Made by a program: the position numbers and the translations under genes. A DNA stretch of 21,591 nucleotides from CAZRIP01 sp964600165 (GTDB taxonomy: Bacteria > Elusimicrobiota > Elusimicrobia > UBA1565 > UBA9628), in NCBI GenBank assembly GCA_964600165.1, contig CAZRIP010000070.1, forward strand, positions 1 through 21,591. Direction: 5' to 3'. Shown here piece after piece: positions 1-7,467 of the stretch (position 1 is its first letter; every line of letters begins with the position of its first letter). Under the pieces are notes generated by a model, which made no database searches, was not told the origin of the DNA, and saw nothing but the letters and a program-made list of their open reading frames with translations.

Positions 1-662
1 TGGCCGCCGCTGTCGGCCTCGACGGTGACGTCGGCGGCGACGGGAACTTTGGAAGCCCGCTCGGCTTGCTCGTCGGTGATGAGGCGGGAAGAGACGAGCT
101 CGCGAAGGATCGACTCCGGCGCCGGCGACAGGAATTTCCGCGCGACTTCGACGCGCGAGACTTTCGCGATGATCTTGTTGTCGAGAGAGGCGGCGCGGTA
201 GCGGACGATCGCGGGCGTGAGATCAAGATACGCGGACGCCTCGACGAGCCGCACGCCCTTGCGCAGATAAAGATCGGCGACGGCCATCTCGTGGCCGGGC
301 TCGTTGGGGCTGTGGATCAGGTTGAAGCCATGCGGCGTCCGACCGAGGGACTTCTGCAGGCGGTCGACGGCGGCTTCCACGCGGTCCAAAGGCAATCCTG
401 CGGATCCGAAAAAGCCGAGCATCCCGGCCCGGCCCATCTCCTCGACGAGCTCGCAAGACGCGATGCCGTTGGCCATCGAACCCGAGACGTAGGCGTATTT
501 CAATCCGTGCGCGGCGCGGAAGACCGGGTCGCCGAGATTCTCAAGCAGGACGGCGGGCGCGAACAGCTCGCCCAGGCGCAGCGGGACGAAAACGCGCTCG
601 AGCTCTTCCTTAAAAGAGTCGGGCCTGACCGAGCCTTCGGCGAGCGGAATCGCGGGCGTCAC
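1..662 (-). CDS. pfaD: PfaD-family enoyl reductase of PUFA/polyketide synthases, N-terminal part (cut by window edge)
   Basis: Translating the minus strand gives an open frame of 220 codons that runs off the left edge. It reads like the N-terminal 40% of PfaD, the FMN-dependent trans-acting enoyl reductase of omega-3 polyunsaturated fatty acid and heterocyst-glycolipid-type synthases (nitronate monooxygenase fold). Family-typical segments are YVSGSMANGIAS (58-69), GRAGMLGFFGSAGL (77-90), GFNLIHSPNEPG (112-123), LVEASAYLDLTPAIVRYR (139-156), IIAKVSR (164-170) and VTVEADSGGH at the edge. I chose GTG at 662 because a TATAAT box ends 11 nt upstream and no ribosome binding site is visible; the in-frame TTG at 672-674 overlaps that box. 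The pfaA-C or PKS partners, if present, would lie to the left. A stand-alone nitronate monooxygenase is less likely given the segment matches. Confidence 0.88.
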   Translation of the reverse strand, partial: MTPAIPLAEGSVRPDSFKEELERVFVPLRLGELFAPAVLLENLGDPVFRAAHGLKYAYVSGSMANGIASCELVEEMGRAGMLGFFGSAGLPLDRVEAAVDRLQKSLGRTPHGFNLIHSPNEPGHEMAVADLYLRKGVRLVEASAYLDLTPAIVRYRAASLDNKIIAKVSRVEVARKFLSPAPESILRELVSSRLITDEQAERASKVPVAADVTVEADSGG

Positions 663-679
663 AACGAGGCCCAATTATA
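663..679 (-). promoter_or_regulatory. -10 box and near-leaderless start of pfaD
   Basis: On the minus strand TATAAT occupies 679-674, just beyond the stop of the upstream hydrolase gene. The GTG start follows after 11 nt, so transcription would begin only about 4-5 nt before the codon. No convincing -35 box is seen. Confidence 0.5.
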
Positions 680-684
680 GGAAA

Positions 685-1536
685 TTACCGCTTGGAAACG
701 AAGTCCAGAATGGCCCGATTCACGTCGTCGGGCCGCTCCTCGCAGACCCAGTGGCTGGCGTCCGGGAAATGGACCTGCTCGAAGGGCCCCGAGAAGAGCG
801 GATCCATCCCCTCGGTCAGCTCGCGGCCGAGGGCTTGATCGCGGTCGCCCCACAAAAGGAGCGTCGGCGCGGCGATCTTGCGCTCATCGGAGGCCAGGCG
901 GCGCATGAGACCGAGCGACCGGAAGGCCGCGCGGTAGTAATTGAGCGCCGCGCGCGCCGCGCCCGCCTTGGCGAAGGCCTCGCGATAGGCCGCGCGGTCC
1001 TCCGGCGTGAAGACGCGCGGATCGGCGGAGGAGCCGGCGATCAGCCTGTCGATCCCCGGCGCGAGCAGCTTTTCCGGCAGCCACGGCAATTGGAAAAACC
1101 CCATGTACCAGCTGCGCAGCATCTGGGCCGGGCTCGAGCGCAGCTTGCCGAGGAATATCCGCGGGTGCGGGCAATTGACGACGACGAGCCGCTCGACGAC
1201 GCGCGGATGCTCGAGGGCGGTCCCCCACGCGACCGCGCCGCCCCAATCGTGGCCGATGATCGTGGCGCGCTCGGCCCCGAGGGCGCGGATCAGCTCGACG
1301 ACGTCGCGCGACAGGACGTCGGGAGCGTAATCCGCGACGCGGGCCGGCTTGTCCGACTCGCCGTAGCCGCGCAAATCGACGGCGACGACGCGAAAGCGCG
1401 CCGCCAGCGCCGGGATCTGCTTGCGCCACGCGTACCAGAATTGAGGGAAGCCGTGCAGCAGCAGCGCGAGCGGCCCCTCGCCCTCCGTGACGTAATGGAA
1501 CCGCAGCCCGTTGGCGCGGACGAAGTCGTGGCGCAC
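685..1536 (-). CDS. Epoxide-hydrolase-like alpha/beta hydrolase
   Basis: This 283-aa protein has the full set of soluble epoxide hydrolase or haloalkane dehalogenase features. They are the oxyanion motif HGFP (28-31), the nucleophile elbow GHDWGG with Asp97, a helical lid rich in Tyr and Trp, the acid in WGDRDQAL (probably Asp233) and the base His262 in SHWV. An Asp nucleophile rather than Ser points to hydrolysis of an epoxide or carbon-halogen ester intermediate; the substrate cannot be read. The start codon is GTG, preceded by TATAGT or TATACT and no Shine-Dalgarno. It diverges from the CNT transporter 30 bp away and lies 22 bp upstream of pfaD on the same strand. No signal peptide is seen, so it is cytoplasmic. 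Confidence 0.85.
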   Translation of the reverse strand: MRHDFVRANGLRFHYVTEGEGPLALLLHGFPQFWYAWRKQIPALAARFRVVAVDLRGYGESDKPARVADYAPDVLSRDVVELIRALGAERATIIGHDWGGAVAWGTALEHPRVVERLVVVNCPHPRIFLGKLRSSPAQMLRSWYMGFFQLPWLPEKLLAPGIDRLIAGSSADPRVFTPEDRAAYREAFAKAGAARAALNYYRAAFRSLGLMRRLASDERKIAAPTLLLWGDRDQALGRELTEGMDPLFSGPFEQVHFPDASHWVCEERPDDVNRAILDFVSKR

Positions 1537-1541
1537 GCGAG

Positions 1542-1554
1542 ACTATAGTATAAT
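1542..1554. promoter_or_regulatory. Overlapping divergent -10 boxes, hydrolase / CNT transporter
   Basis: The gap of 30 bp between two divergent start codons holds one AT-rich core. On plus, TATAAT (1549-1554) precedes the transporter ATG by 12 nt. On minus, TATACT (1552-1547) or TATAGT (1547-1542) precedes the hydrolase GTG by 10 or 5 nt. The two promoters share bases, so polymerase could probably use only one direction at a time. Confidence 0.55.
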
Positions 1555-1566
1555 GCCCGACCGCCC

Positions 1567-2829
1567 ATGAACCCGCAGCTGATCAGCGCCGTCGGCGTCC
1601 TCGCGATGGTCGGCATCGGCTGGCTCTTCTGCAAGAACAAGCGCTCGATCAACTGGAAGACGATCGGCTGGGCAACGGGCCTCCAGTTCCTGCTCGCCTT
1701 TTTGATCCTCAAGACGCCGCCGGGCCGCTGGTTCTTCTCCGGCGCCAACGGCGCCGCCGTCGGCTTGATCGAGTTCCAGCAAGAGGGCGCGAAGTTCGTG
1801 TTCGGCTCGCTCGGCACTCCGCCCGGCCAGCCGGGCTCGCTCGGCTTTTTCTTCGCGTTCCAGGTGCTGACGTCGATCGTGTTCCTCGCGTCCTTGATCT
1901 CGATCCTTTATTACTACGGCATCTTGCAGAAGATCGTGCTCTTCTTCGGCAAGATCATGGTCTACACCTGCGGCACGTCGGGCGCGGAGACGTTGAACGC
2001 CGCCGCCGTGCCGTTCCTCGGCCAGACGGAAGCGCCGATCCTCATCAAGCCCTACATCGAGGCGATGACGGAGTCCGAGCTCTTCTGCCTCATGGTCGCC
2101 GGCATGTCGACGATCGCGGCCGGCGTGATGGTCGTCTACGCGGGGATGCTCAAGCCCTTCTTCCCCGACGCGCCGGGCCAGATCCTCGCCGCGTGCATGA
2201 TGGAGGCGCCGGCGGCGCTGTTGATGACGAAGCTCCTGATCCCGGAGACCGGCAAGCCGAAGACGCTCGGCACCGTGCGCCTCGAGTACCACGAGAACGC
2301 GACGAACGTCTTCGAAGCGGCGGCCAACGGCGCCACCACCGGCATCCAGCTCGCGTTCAACGTCGGCGCGATGCTGCTCGCCTTCATGTCGCTCTTGGCC
2401 ATGGTCAACGGCGGCTTCCACGCTGTCTTCGGCTACTTCGGGCACCCGACGATCGGCCTCGAGACGATCTTGGGCTGGATGCTCTCGCCTTTGTCGTGGA
2501 TCATGGGCGTGCCGTGGAAGGACTGCCAGGTCGTCGGCTCTTTGATCGGCGAGAAGACGGTCCTAAACGAGTTCGTCGCCTACGCGCACCTGGCGCAGTG
2601 GTCGACGGCGCACGCGGCCAACCCGCTCGACCGCCGCTCGTTCATGATCACGATCCACGCGTTGTGCGGCTTCGCGAACTTCCTGTCGATCGCGATCCAG
2701 ATCGGCGGCCTGGGCGTGCTCGCGCCCTCGCGCAAGGCCGACGTGTCCCGCCTCGGGCTCTATGCCCTGCTCGGCGGCTCGCTCGCCAGCTTCATGACGG
2801 GCTGCATCGCCGGGACGCTGGTTCCCTAG
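1567..2829 (+). CDS. nupC: Concentrative nucleoside transporter (CNT/NupC family)
   Basis: The 420-aa product is an inner-membrane cation-nucleoside symporter of the CNT family, with the family's usual length and multiple hydrophobic helices. Diagnostic motifs are TSGAETLNAAAVPFLGQTEAP (137-157, with the nucleoside-contacting GQTE), NGATTGIQLAFNVGAM (254-269), GEKTVLNEFVAY (328-339, with the conserved Glu in NEF) and FANFLSIAIQIGG (369-381). It probably imports nucleosides for salvage. Its convergent neighbour is an NCS2 nucleobase permease, which supports a purine or pyrimidine scavenging theme. No ribosome binding site precedes ATG and a TATAAT lies 12 nt upstream. Substrate preference (purine or pyrimidine) cannot be assigned. 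Confidence 0.93.
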   Translation: MNPQLISAVGVLAMVGIGWLFCKNKRSINWKTIGWATGLQFLLAFLILKTPPGRWFFSGANGAAVGLIEFQQEGAKFVFGSLGTPPGQPGSLGFFFAFQVLTSIVFLASLISILYYYGILQKIVLFFGKIMVYTCGTSGAETLNAAAVPFLGQTEAPILIKPYIEAMTESELFCLMVAGMSTIAAGVMVVYAGMLKPFFPDAPGQILAACMMEAPAALLMTKLLIPETGKPKTLGTVRLEYHENATNVFEAAANGATTGIQLAFNVGAMLLAFMSLLAMVNGGFHAVFGYFGHPTIGLETILGWMLSPLSWIMGVPWKDCQVVGSLIGEKTVLNEFVAYAHLAQWSTAHAANPLDRRSFMITIHALCGFANFLSIAIQIGGLGVLAPSRKADVSRLGLYALLGGSLASFMTGCIAGTLVP

Positions 2830-2847
2830 CGTAGCGCGGCCAAACCT

Positions 2848-2869
2848 CGACTGTCCCCGGGGAGAGTCG
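2848..2869. repeat. Palindrome A of a convergent intergenic pair (REP-like)
   Basis: A 22-nt palindrome built on TCCCCGGGGA flanked by CGACT and AGTCG, with one mismatched pair. It lies 18 bp after the nucleoside transporter stop. It shares its core layout with palindrome B about 50 bp on. It may serve as a bidirectional terminator or a REP-type element; there is no T tract. Confidence 0.6.
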
Positions 2870-2897
2870 GAAGGATACCTCCGATCATGCGGTCAAA

Positions 2898-2927
2898 ATC
2901 TCGACTCACCCCGGGGTAAGTTGAGAT
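2898..2927. repeat. Palindrome B of a convergent intergenic pair (REP-like)
   Basis: A 30-nt palindrome with core ACCCCGGGGT and arms ATCTCGACT and AGTTGAGAT. All positions pair except one C-A mismatch and one G-T wobble. Together with palindrome A it fills most of the 113-bp gap between two convergent genes. I see no open frame or T-rich terminator in that gap. Confidence 0.6.
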
Positions 2928-2942
2928 CGGCCGACCGGTCGA

Positions 2943-4568
2943 TCAGCGCATTGCGGGCTCGGCGAGGGGATGCGCGTGCGCCGCGGGCTTCTCGCGGCTC
3001 TCCTTCGTGAGCGAAAGCAGCAGGAACAGCACCGCGAGCGCGACGTAGCCCGCCCCGAACTGGTAGGGCACCTGCCGCGCCACCGCGTCGAGCGTCCACG
3101 GCCAATACATGCTGCCGTCGGGAATCGCCGAATGGATGATCCCGAAGAACGTGAAGCCCGCGGCGATCCACAAGTAGAGCGACGCTTTCGCGAGCTTGCG
3201 GTCGATCAGCTCGGCCATGAACGCCCCCCACAGCATGCCCGTGAGGATGAAGCCGTTGCCGAGCGCGACGGTGACGAGCATCTCCGGCAGCGCGCGGCCC
3301 TTCTCCACCATCAAGTTCGCGAAGTTCGCCATCGGCACGACGGACGGGTTCGAGAACTTGATCTGCAGGAGCCGCGCCACCGTCGGGAAGTAGGCGAAGC
3401 CCACGGCCGGCGCGTGCTTGGCGGGACAGGCGAGGAACGCCTGGCACATGATGTCGAGCGCGACGAATATCAAGATCGGCGCGATCACGGCTCGCGGGAT
3501 GATCTCGACGAACCAGCTCAAGTACCCTAAAATCCCGCCCAACCCGATGAACAACCCCGTGATCAGCGTGTAACCCGCGCGGCTGCCCATCTGCTTGTAC
3601 GCGGGCTGGCCGATGTAGGGCGTCGACTGCGCCACGCCGCCGCACACCCCCGCGATCAGCGTCGCCACGGCCTCGGTCAGAAGGATGTCGCGCGTGTTGA
3701 AGTCGTCGCCGGCCACGCGCGCGGACTCCGTCACGTTTATGCCGCCGATGACGGTGAGCAGCCCGAAAGGCAGCGCGATCGGCAGGTATTTCAACGCCGG
3801 ACCGAAACCCTTGATGAAGTCCAGCGTCGGAAACGGGAAGCCCATGTGCAGCTCCGCCGTCGGCGGCGCGTACGTCCCGCCGGCCCAGCCCAGCGGACCG
3901 AGGATGTAATAGAGCCCCGTGCCGACGACGATCGCGGCGAGCACGCCCGGGAAGTTCTTAGGAAGACGGATGCCCGCGACGAGCGTGTAGAAGATCAGGC
4001 CGAGCGCGACCATGCCGACGATCGGCGTGCCGAAGAGATCGGCGAGCGGGATGAAGCCGATGAGCGCCAGGCCGATGCCGGCGAGCGAGCCTAAAAGCCC
4101 GGCCTGCGGCACGACCTTCTGCACCCACGCGCCGAAAAACGAGAACACGAGCTTGAAGACGCCGATGAACATCATCGTCGCCATGCCGATGTACCAGGTC
4201 ATCATGGCCGCCTCGTGCTCCGGCATGCCCGCGCCCTTCATCGCGAGAAACGCGGGCCCGAGCACGGCCAACGCCACGCCGATCGTCGACGGCGCGTCCA
4301 AGCCCAGCGGCATCGCCGTCACGCTGGAGCTCTTCTTTTTCTTGGCCAGCCTGAAGGCCATCCAGGTATAGACCAGATCGCCGAACAGCACGCCGATAGC
4401 GGTGCCCGGGAACATCCTCTTATAGACGATGTCCGCCGGAAAGCCGAACGCGAAGATCAAAATCCCCGCCAGAAACGAGAGGTTCGTCACGTTGTCGAAC
4501 GCGAGCCCGAAGAAGCCGTTGAGGTCGCCCAGGGTGAACCAGTCGTATTGGAAGGGTTTCTTGTCCAT
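2943..4568 (-). CDS. NCS2-family nucleobase (purine/xanthine-uracil) permease
   Basis: A 541-aa polytopic membrane protein with about 12-14 hydrophobic segments. The N-terminal GDLNGFFGLAFDNVTNL (14-30), MPLGLDAPST (86-95) and the central block GGINVTESARVAGDDFNTRD (275-294) followed by GGVAQSTPYIGQPAYK (310-325) mark the NCS2 nucleobase:cation symporter group, closest in feel to the AzgA-like purine branch. It should carry a free base such as hypoxanthine, guanine, xanthine or uracil across the inner membrane; the exact substrate is unknown. ATG follows TATAAT by 8 nt with no Shine-Dalgarno. It converges on the CNT transporter and diverges from the DedA gene. Confidence 0.85.
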   Translation of the reverse strand: MDKKPFQYDWFTLGDLNGFFGLAFDNVTNLSFLAGILIFAFGFPADIVYKRMFPGTAIGVLFGDLVYTWMAFRLAKKKKSSSVTAMPLGLDAPSTIGVALAVLGPAFLAMKGAGMPEHEAAMMTWYIGMATMMFIGVFKLVFSFFGAWVQKVVPQAGLLGSLAGIGLALIGFIPLADLFGTPIVGMVALGLIFYTLVAGIRLPKNFPGVLAAIVVGTGLYYILGPLGWAGGTYAPPTAELHMGFPFPTLDFIKGFGPALKYLPIALPFGLLTVIGGINVTESARVAGDDFNTRDILLTEAVATLIAGVCGGVAQSTPYIGQPAYKQMGSRAGYTLITGLFIGLGGILGYLSWFVEIIPRAVIAPILIFVALDIMCQAFLACPAKHAPAVGFAYFPTVARLLQIKFSNPSVVPMANFANLMVEKGRALPEMLVTVALGNGFILTGMLWGAFMAELIDRKLAKASLYLWIAAGFTFFGIIHSAIPDGSMYWPWTLDAVARQVPYQFGAGYVALAVLFLLLSLTKESREKPAAHAHPLAEPAMR

Positions 4569-4576
4569 GTTTCGGG

Positions 4577-4589
4577 ATTATAGTAAACT
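4577..4589. promoter_or_regulatory. Overlapping divergent -10 boxes, NCS2 permease / DedA
   Basis: Minus-strand TATAAT (4582-4577) lies 8 nt before the permease ATG. Plus-strand TAAACT (4584-4589) lies 9 nt before the DedA ATG; TATAGT at 4579-4584 is an alternative. The whole intergenic gap is only 30 bp, as at the hydrolase/CNT pair, and neither gene has a Shine-Dalgarno sequence. Confidence 0.5.
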
Positions 4590-4598
4590 GCCCCCGAA

Positions 4599-5225
4599 AT
4601 GCATCAGCTGATCGCTTTTCTCAAGCAGCTGCACGACGTGCAGGGCCTCATCGAGTGGGGCGGCCTGGGCCTCGTCTGCACGATCGTCTTCGTCGAGACG
4701 GGGCTTTTCATGGGCTTCTTCTTGCCGGGAGACTCGCTGCTCGTGACCGCCGGCATCTTCGCGCGCACGGGGCACATCAACCTCGGCCTGCTGATGCTCT
4801 TCGGCTCGATCTGCGCCGTGGCCGGCGACCAGCTGGGCTACGCGATCGGCTACAAGACCGGGCAAGCGCTCTACAACCGGCCCGACTCGTTCTTCTTCAA
4901 GAAAAAACATCTTCAGCGCACGCACGAGTTCTACGAGAAGTACGGGGCCAAGACGATCGTCATCGCGCGCTTCGTGCCGATCGTGCGCACCTTCGCGCCC
5001 GTCGTGGCCGGCGTCGGCCAGATGAGCTACAAGAAGTTCGTCTCGTACAACGTGATCGGCGGCCTGGCTTGGATCAACGGCATGGCGCTGACCGGCTACA
5101 CCCTCGCGACGGCGTTCCCGAGCATCGGCAAGAGCATCGAGAAGGTGATCCTCGTCGTCGTGTTCTTGTCGATCCTGCCCGCGATCGTCGAGTTCTGGCG
5201 CGAGCGCCGCCGCGCCGCGGCGTGA
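4599..5225 (+). CDS. DedA-family membrane protein
   Basis: The 208-aa product matches the DedA (VTT/SNARE-associated) family in length and motifs: VETGLFMGFFLPGDSLL (32-48), GDQLGYAIG (76-84), the signature ARFVPIVRTFAPVVAG (123-138), and NVIGGLAWINGMALTGY (151-167). Members are inner-membrane proteins; characterised ones flip undecaprenyl phosphate or phosphatidylethanolamine or support membrane potential. Which lipid this one handles is not visible. A basic cytoplasmic tail (RERRRAAA) ends the protein. Its stop overlaps the start of the alkyltransferase-like gene (GTGA), so the two are probably co-translated. It starts at ATG a few bases after a -10-like box. Confidence 0.9.
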   Translation: MHQLIAFLKQLHDVQGLIEWGGLGLVCTIVFVETGLFMGFFLPGDSLLVTAGIFARTGHINLGLLMLFGSICAVAGDQLGYAIGYKTGQALYNRPDSFFFKKKHLQRTHEFYEKYGAKTIVIARFVPIVRTFAPVVAGVGQMSYKKFVSYNVIGGLAWINGMALTGYTLATAFPSIGKSIEKVILVVVFLSILPAIVEFWRERRRAAA

Positions 5226-5533
5226 TCGCGAAGGCCCAGGCCATCTACGCGGCGGTGCGCCGCGTCCCGAAAGGCAAGGTGGCGACCTACGGCCAGATCG
5301 CGCGCGTCGCGGGGCTGCCCCGCCGCGCGCGGCTCGTGGGCTACGCGCTCGCCGCGCTGGAGCGCTCCGACGTGCCGTGGCATCGCGTGGTCAACGCGGC
5401 GGGCAAGATCAGCGAGCGCGGCGAGCCGATGTTCGTCGCTCAGCAGCGCGCGATGCTCGAGCGCGAAGGCGTGGAGTTCACCGCGTCAGGGCGGATACCG
5501 CTGGCGCGCTACCAGTGGAAGGCGCAGGCGTAG
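5222..5533 (+). CDS. atl: Alkyltransferase-like protein (ATL; MGMT fold without active Cys)
   Basis: This 103-aa protein has the DNA-binding domain of O6-alkylguanine-DNA alkyltransferase. TYGQIARVAGLPRRARLVGYAL (22-43) is the helix-turn-helix with the Arg finger in ARLVG. The active-site motif PCHRV reads PWHRVVNAAGKIS (52-64), so Trp replaces the methyl-accepting Cys. That substitution defines ATL proteins, which bind O6-alkylguanine and hand the lesion to nucleotide excision repair rather than repair it themselves. GTG overlaps the DedA stop by 4 nt, and no other start fits. The 3' end overlaps the convergent DUF3750 gene by 56 bp. An active Cys-bearing relative is encoded at 18160-18957. 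Confidence 0.9.
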   Translation: MIAKAQAIYAAVRRVPKGKVATYGQIARVAGLPRRARLVGYALAALERSDVPWHRVVNAAGKISERGEPMFVAQQRAMLEREGVEFTASGRIPLARYQWKAQA

Positions 5534-6269
5534 CGTCGCGGTAAGGCGCGGACGCCGCGAGGCCGATCCGGCCGACGATCGGAAGCTTGAGCGCCGGCCG
5601 CAGGAAGTCGACGCCGAAGCACAAGCCCAGCGCCTGAACCTCGATGCCGTCTCTGAGCCCCACCGTCGCGCCGACGAGGCCCAAGAGCGACACCTGCACG
5701 CCGGTCCCGCTCTCCGACCAGCCGATCGGGCGGCCTTTGACGAGGTAGTCGCGCCCGATCGCGTTCGGCGGAAGGTCGATGCCGAGCTCCGGCGCCGCGC
5801 GCAAGAGAAACGACACGAAGGTGTTGCTGTTCGGGCCGGGCCAGATCGTGTAGCTGTTCGGATACGGGTAATCGCGCGCGGCCTGGCGCAGCTTCGGGAT
5901 CGCCGCCTCGGCCTTCTCTCCTCTTATATCGACGAGCAGGTCCGGCGTCGCGCCGAACCACTTGCGATCCGGCACGCCGCGCTCGATGACGACGGGGCTG
6001 TGGCCGTGAAACAGGCGCCAGCCGACGACCTGCATCGTCTCGTAGGAATCCGCGCTCTTTTCCTTGATCGCCACCCAGGAGTGCACGGCGAACCAGCCGC
6101 GCCACCTCACGGCGCGCGCGGCGTAGACCTGGACGACGGCGCGTCGGTCGACGTCGGGCAGCGGGGCGAGGCCGGCGCTCGAGCGGTCGGCGGTGCGCCA
6201 ATCGCCCGCGCGCGCGGACGCGAGCGTGAGCGCGATGAGTCCTGCGACGACGAGCGAGAGCGCGGGCAT
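5478..6269 (-). CDS. Exported DUF3750-family protein
   Basis: The 263-aa product begins with a signal peptide (hydrophobic 3-18, likely cleavage after ASARA at 21). It then shows blocks that I recognise from DUF3750: RWRGWFAVHSWVAIKEK (55-71), YPYPNSYTIWPGPNSNTF (134-151) and LPPNAIGRDYL (166-176). The conserved His, Asn and Pro residues suggest an enzyme-like pocket, but no activity is established for the family, so function is unassigned; the protein is likely periplasmic. ATG follows TACAAT by 7 nt with no Shine-Dalgarno. Its last 56 bp overlap the end of the ATL gene on the opposite strand, so the C-terminal tail (Ala, Pro, Ser rich) is probably not critical. Confidence 0.85.
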   Translation of the reverse strand: MPALSLVVAGLIALTLASARAGDWRTADRSSAGLAPLPDVDRRAVVQVYAARAVRWRGWFAVHSWVAIKEKSADSYETMQVVGWRLFHGHSPVVIERGVPDRKWFGATPDLLVDIRGEKAEAAIPKLRQAARDYPYPNSYTIWPGPNSNTFVSFLLRAAPELGIDLPPNAIGRDYLVKGRPIGWSESGTGVQVSLLGLVGATVGLRDGIEVQALGLCFGVDFLRPALKLPIVGRIGLAASAPYRDATPAPSTGSAPAVSALTR

Positions 6270-6276
6270 GGGAGCT

Positions 6277-6315
6277 ATTGTACCACTTGCCCCGCCCGCC
6301 TTTTCCCCCTACACT
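6277..6315. promoter_or_regulatory. Divergent -10 boxes, DUF3750 / metallopeptidase
   Basis: Minus-strand TACAAT (6282-6277) sits 7 nt before the DUF3750 ATG. Plus-strand TACACT (6310-6315) sits 6 nt before the metallopeptidase ATG. Both spacings predict transcription starting at or within a base or two of the start codon. No Shine-Dalgarno is present on either side. Confidence 0.6.
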
Positions 6316-6321
6316 GACCGC

Positions 6322-7146
6322 ATGCCGAGCTTTCGGGCTCCGACGGCCGCGTTCGGGGCGCTAGCCGCCGCGCTGACCGCCTGCGCGGGGCCGCGGCTGA
6401 CGGCCGGCGCCTGCGCGCTGCCCGTCCACGCCGTTCGAGGCGACCGCGACCCTGCCGCGTCCGACCCGGAGCTCTCGAGCGCCGACTGCGCGCGGTTCCG
6501 CGACGTCGAGGCGCTGATCGGCGCGCTGGCGAGGACGGCCGGCGTCGAGCTTGAGCCGACCGCCGTCTCGCTCAAGGACCGCGTCACCGCCTCGTATAGT
6601 CGCCCGCGCCGCCGCGTCGTCGTGACGCTGGGCGCCCTGCGCGACCCGCGAGGGCCCGGCGTCCTCGCCGGGCACGTGGCCCACGAGCTCGGGCACGTCC
6701 TCCAGTTCGACGAGCAGAAAAGAACGCGCGTCCTCGACCACAAGGAATGGCGGCAGATCGAGGTCGAGGCCGACGCGATCGGCCTTCTGCTGCTCGAGAA
6801 GTCCGGCGCCGGCCAATCGTCGCTCCACCTGAGCCAAGAGGCGTCGTGGGGCTGCGCCGAGATCATGAAGGACAAAGGCGACGGAGGCCGGCCGCCCTAC
6901 GGAACGCGGTGGGCCAACGCCGCGCTGCTGCGCGAGCGCGTCGCCGCGCTCGCCAAGAGCGACGGCATGCTCATGACGATCATGCCTCTCGACGCTTTTT
7001 ACGAGGACGGGCGCGTGCGCGGGGCGTTTCTCACCGGCGACGCCGCGCTCGCGGCGAGGCTCGATTCGGACGAATTGCGCTCGGGCCTGGTCGAGCGCGG
7101 CTGCGGCAAGCCCGATTGGTCCGTCGCGCTCGAAAGCCTACGCTGA
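6322..7146 (+). CDS. Lipoprotein zinc metallopeptidase (HExxH, M48-like)
   Basis: The 274-aa product has a short N-terminal hydrophobic segment ending in a lipobox, LTAC (Cys21), so it is probably a lipoprotein. The zincin motif is HELGH (121-125), with Glu147 in the following EVEADAIG as likely third zinc ligand, spaced as in M48/M56-type gluzincins. The rest is not recognisable, and four further Cys residues after the lipobox (31, 56, about 180 and near the C terminus) could form disulfides. The target is unknown; M48 lipoproteins often act in envelope quality control. An in-frame upstream Met at 6193 was rejected because the lipobox peptide starts at 6322 and TACACT lies 6 nt before it. 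The gene converges on mazF with a gap of 6 bp. Confidence 0.75.
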   Translation: MPSFRAPTAAFGALAAALTACAGPRLTAGACALPVHAVRGDRDPAASDPELSSADCARFRDVEALIGALARTAGVELEPTAVSLKDRVTASYSRPRRRVVVTLGALRDPRGPGVLAGHVAHELGHVLQFDEQKRTRVLDHKEWRQIEVEADAIGLLLLEKSGAGQSSLHLSQEASWGCAEIMKDKGDGGRPPYGTRWANAALLRERVAALAKSDGMLMTIMPLDAFYEDGRVRGAFLTGDAALAARLDSDELRSGLVERGCGKPDWSVALESLR

Positions 7147-7152
7147 CGGCGT

Positions 7153-7467
7153 TCAGTCGAGTGCCAAAGCGAATCGGATCGCGTCTCTGACGCGCCGCAT
7201 TTTTTCGGAGTCCAGCGCGCAGATGCGCGCCCTAAGCAGCGACTTCGGGATCGTGCCGATCGAGTCCAGATTGATGGCGCAGCGTCTCGGCACGCCGTCC
7301 GAGGCTTCTAAAAGCACCTCGCTGGGGATGTCCCGGATCGTCCTCGACAACGGGGCGACCGTCACGTGCGAGCGCACTTGGACCGCTTTGTCCCGCGACA
7401 AAATGAGCACCGGTCTCGTCCCTTGCGGCGCGGGCAGGCCGGCCCACCAGATCTCGCCTCGAAGCAC
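7153..7467 (-). CDS. mazF: MazF/PemK-family endoribonuclease toxin
   Basis: This 104-aa protein fits MazF/PemK in length and motifs: LRGEIWWAGLP (2-12), the catalytic-loop TRPVLILSRD (17-26, Arg18), VTVAPLSRTIRDIPSEV (35-51) and the C-terminal INLDSIGTIPKSLL (65-78). MazF toxins cleave mRNA at short motifs when freed from antitoxin. I chose GTG at 7467-7465: it overlaps the antitoxin stop by one base (TAGTG) and has a GGAGG Shine-Dalgarno 7 nt upstream, inside the antitoxin's last codons. That arrangement makes toxin translation depend on the antitoxin. An ATG-initiated version reaching 7500 would lack that logic. All expected catalytic positions look intact. Confidence 0.9.
   Translation of the reverse strand: MLRGEIWWAGLPAPQGTRPVLILSRDKAVQVRSHVTVAPLSRTIRDIPSEVLLEASDGVPRRCAINLDSIGTIPKSLLRARICALDSEKMRRVRDAIRFALALD

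Noticed and set aside
1543..2445. A 300-codon minus-strand frame opposite the nucleoside transporter
   Set aside because: Highly charged Arg/Glu/His composition; the plus frame is a clear CNT transporter.
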